From positions 191,224,378 through 191,288,377 of the forward strand of contig NC_090021.1 in the NCBI RefSeq assembly GCF_037176765.1: a stretch of DNA of 64,000 bases. The letters run 5' to 3'. The DNA is from Anolis sagrei. Its lineage: Eukaryota > Chordata > Lepidosauria > Squamata > Anolidae. The notes below the pieces were generated by a model. It was not told the origin of the DNA, did not search any database, and saw only the letters and a list, made by a program, of their open reading frames with translations. Positions 61,561 through 64,000 of the stretch are shown in pieces. Position 1 is the first letter of the stretch, and every line of letters starts with the position of its first letter. Made by a program: the position numbers and the translations under genes.

Positions 61561-62388
61561 ACCCTAGAAGGGACTCAAACCCTCTCTTTTAATTTCCAAA
61601 CTCTTCACACCCCTCTCCCTCCTCGTGTCATTGAATCCTGTTGTTTCTGTCAGAGGGCAGAACGAGGCAGAAGTGCCTCGCTTCAGAAGCTTCCAACACC
61701 CTCACACAAAGCCAAGAGGGGAGGGGAAGGGGCTTGTTTGTGTGTGAGAGAGTGCGACGTGTGTGCGAGGCAGAGAATCAGAGCATAATGATGCCCCTAA
61801 ATGAAGGGGGAAATGTTTGCCGGGCTCGTTTTATTAATCCGCCTGTCAATGCCACCCCAGAGGCCAAAGCAGCCCAGGACCCTCTCCTCTTCCTCCTCCT
61901 CCTCCTCCCTCTTCTTCTTCCTCCTCCTCCTCCTCACTCCGGGTCTTCCTGCTTCCCTACCTGGATCTATTTGTCTGCTCCGAAGCCGCTGACAGGATCC
62001 TGTATTTATTTGCTTATAAACCCGTTCCAATAAATGATCATTCGCCGAGCGTCACTCGTCCCTTCCTGACGAGCGCACTCCCTTCTTTTCCTCTCTCCTG
62101 ATGAGTGACATTTCGGGGCAATAGAAGGATGTGCGGGTCCCTTTGACCAGGCACCCCTTTCTCGCTATTTTATATATATATATTCCAAACAGAAGTAATA
62201 ATCCTATTTGGAGACATCTGAATGAAAACTCGCTTTGGCGGCAAAGAGGAGGAGGAGGAAGAAGAGGAAGAGGAGGACGACGCTGCTGTTTTCCCACCTC
62301 GATCCGCGCACGTTTTTGTCTCGCTGCTCCCTATTGATAGTGTTGTTTATTTATTTTGTTTTCTTTCCCGAGGCGGGGGGAAGCTGAG
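61561..62388 (+). promoter_or_regulatory. EVX2 upstream region and 5' UTR
   Basis: Repeat-free. Blocks at about 61825-61860 (TTTATTAATCCGCCTGTCAA, MEIS-like TGTCAA) and 62028-62055 (AATAAATGATCATT) resemble homeodomain-rich regulatory DNA. A TATATATATA run at about 62167-62178 lies 210 bp before the ATG and might act as a TATA box. The start site is not determined. Confidence 0.45.
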
Positions 62389-62833
62389 ATGATGGAAAGG
62401 ATCCGGAAAGAGATGCTGCTGATGGAGCGCGGCTTGCACGGCCCACCCGCGGGGAAGCGCCTCGTGTCCAGCCTCTCCGGGGACCCCGAAGGCCTGGAGC
62501 AGAGCCCGCCTTCGCACGGAGGGCGCCTCAGCCCCCGCCTGCCCCCCGCCGCCCTCCACGGGCCCCTGGGCGACCTGCCCCCCACCAAGGGCAAGTTCGA
62601 GATCGAGGCGCTCTTCGGCCTGGCGCACCCCAACAGCGCCGCCGACGCCGCCGAGATGGCCCCGGCCTCGGACCCCTCCGCCGCCGCCAGGAAGAAGATG
62701 AGCCACTACTCCTCCGCCGCCGAAGTGGCCCAAGAGGCCGAGATGGGCAGCGACGTGGAGGTGGGCTGCTCCGCGCTGCGCTCCCCCGCCGGCCTGGCCG
62801 CCTCCCAGCTCAAGGAGAACAACAGCGGCAAAG
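62389..62833 (+). CDS. EVX2: EVX2 exon 1 (partial gene)
   Basis: Even-skipped-type homeobox factor EVX2, divergent neighbour of HOXD13. Exon 1 encodes 148 residues plus one base: it starts MMERIRKEM as in orthologues and includes [15 protein letters not shown] (about residues 69-77) and [13 protein letters not shown] (about 121-133), ending QLKENNSGK at a phase-1 GT donor (62834). An in-frame TTG upstream (62356) is not a real start. The homeodomain exon lies beyond the window. The visible intron (62834-64000) holds Family A MITEs and a hammerhead palindrome. The gene shares distal limb/genital enhancers with HOXD13 in other vertebrates, so co-expression is expected. Confidence 0.95.
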
Positions 62834-62967
62834 GTAGGCATTGGGCAAAGATTTAGAGACAACAAGCATCCCTTCATTGACTGGGAGGGAGCTTGGGGGG
62901 AAGGCAAGGCAGACAAGCATCTCCCTCAGCGCCCAAGCTGAGCCTGCTTCTACCCTGGCCACACACA

Positions 62968-63297
62968 GGGCCCTTCCACACAGCCCTGCATCCCAGAATA
63001 TTATGGCAGGAAATCCCACATTAACTAGAATATATCGCAATGTAGACTCAGGGCCCTTTCACACAGCCCTATATCCCAGAATATCAAGGCAGAAGATCTC
63101 ACATTATCAGCTTTAACTGGAATATATGGTAGTATAAACTCAGGGCCCTTCCACGCAGTCCTATATCCCAGAATATCAAGGCAGAAAACCCCACATTTAT
63201 CTGAGTGTGGACTCAGATAACACAATTCAAAGCAGATATTGTGGGATTTTCTGCCTTGATATTCTGGGATATAGGGTTGGGTGGAAGAGCCCACAAT
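62968..63297. mobile_element. three Family A MITE pieces in the EVX2 intron
   Basis: GGGCCCTTCCACACAG starts at 62968 and about 63143, with another at about 63053 (GGGCCCTTTCACACAG). The right terminus lies near 63290. Confidence 0.7.
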
Positions 63298-63547
63298 CTG
63301 CATTCTTTTTTTTTTTTTCAATTCCTTTGTCTTCTGTCCTTCAGAAGCCGAATATGAACCCATAACGAATGGTAATCGGGTCCCTTATGGATCGTCTATG
63401 TTTAGGAGTTCTATTGAGGATCTCTTAGGCTAGATCTACACTGCCTCAAGGAACTAGGAAATTGATGCTTCTGTTCAATGTTTTGTCTTATGTCTGATTT
63501 AACACGCTGCATTTTTTTAAGTTTAATGTTAGTTAGGTTATTGTAAG

Positions 63548-63823
63548 TATGACTTAACTAAAATTAATGTATTAGTTTTTCGGGTTGTATGGCCATGTTT
63601 CAGAAGCATTCTCCCCTGACGTTTCGCCTGCATCTATGGCAGGCATCCTCAGATGGAGGCGGGGTGTAAATAAAGTTTTATTATTATTATTGCCTAGTTT
63701 CCAACAGACCCCTCAACCTCTGAGGATCCTTCCATAGATGCAGGCGAAACGTCAGGGGAGAATGCTTCTGGAACATGGCCATACAACCCGAAAAATTAAT
63801 ACATTAATTTTAGTTAAGTCATA
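63548..63823. mobile_element. near-perfect palindrome with two Family B arms
   Basis: Arms 63548-63651 and 63720-63823 are inverted copies with only a few differences, including about 27 bases (TATGACTTAACTAAAATTAA...) outside Family B. The spacer contains a LINE-type GGCGGGGTGTAAATAAAG and (TTA)n. Confidence 0.85.
63615..63655 (-). ncRNA. hammerhead ribozyme motif in the EVX2 intron, antisense
   Basis: Minus strand CTGAGGA (63652-63646), perfect stem II GCCTGC/GCAGGC, GAAACGTC, AGG. The sense-strand arm at about 63720-63760 keeps the core but has a damaged stem II. Confidence 0.6.
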
Positions 63824-64000
63824 ATTTGTTTGTATATGTTGGGTTGCCATATTTCGTTACTATGGATGTATTGTTGTTGTATTCTGGGATTGAATGTTTG
63901 CCCTTTATGTTTAGAATAAGCCTCAGTCCCTCCTGGGAGAGAGATAGGGAAGAATATAAATACATTTTCGTTATTATTATTTTATTACTATGGGCTCTTC

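Larger units (their letters stand above)
62834..64000 (+). other. EVX2 intron 1 (partial), repeat-rich
   Basis: Family A MITE pieces at 62968-63297, the 276-bp palindrome at 63548-63823, and a LINE tail with (ATT)n at 63835-63985. No homeodomain exon is visible. Confidence 0.7.

Noticed and set aside
62356-62388. Upstream TTG start for EVX2
   Set aside because: The conserved N-terminus MMERIRKEM begins at 62389 and vertebrate starts are ATG.
42250-62388. Possible extra protein gene between HOXD13 and EVX2
   Set aside because: All longer frames are shadows of repeats, low-complexity DNA or GC-rich chance; no family recognised.

Overview
This window is the 5' (posterior) end of a vertebrate HoxD cluster, from HOXD11 through HOXD12 and HOXD13 to the first exon of EVX2. 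The three Hox genes lie on the minus strand and EVX2 on the plus strand, which is the standard vertebrate order and polarity. The homeodomains and N-terminal motifs identify each gene directly. The organism is almost certainly a squamate, probably an Anolis-like (iguanian) lizard: the intergenic DNA carries Sauria SINEs, a 5S-rRNA-headed SINE, BovB (RTE) fragments, CR1-like LINE tails, hAT elements and very many short palindromic elements. An intact HOXD12 argues against a snake.

Layout: 937-2986 HOXD11; 13365-14751 HOXD12; 36182-42249 HOXD13, with an unusually long 5 kb intron; 62389-62833 EVX2 exon 1, whose intron runs off the window. The spaces (about 10, 21 and 20 kb) are inflated by transposable elements. 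Between them lie repeat-poor islands (about 3.3-5.2, 6.3-8.3, 9.3-10.9, 15.4-18.0, 25.9-27.1, 28.2-29.7, 50.2-51.2, 55.2-55.8, 59.7-60.8 and 61.6-62.4 kb) that are the best places to look for conserved regulatory DNA. Four candidate CTCF sites were found, one pointing left beyond HOXD11 and three pointing right between HOXD12 and EVX2.

The most interesting repeat family has arms that contain a hammerhead-ribozyme core (CUGANGA, a stem II hairpin, then GAAACGUC). It has 11-12 bp target-site duplications, truncated or head-to-head arms and no single fixed end. This fits a non-autonomous Penelope-like retroelement. At least ten copies of the ribozyme keep the invariant core, including ones inside the HOXD13 and EVX2 introns. 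A second very abundant family (termini GGGCCCTTCC, 3-bp TTA/TAA/TGA duplications) is best read as a PIF/Harbinger MITE. Several hAT families are supported by 8-bp duplications, and some elements are nested.

HOXD11-13 encode the posterior homeodomain factors for digits, distal limb, genital tubercle and hindgut/urogenital patterning; EVX2 is the even-skipped-type neighbour that shares their remote enhancers. Protein-level novelties here are three alanine tracts in HOXD13, two of them splitting an otherwise conserved motif region, and an acidic tract in HOXD12. No tRNA, rRNA or microRNA gene and no retroviral or LTR element was recognised.
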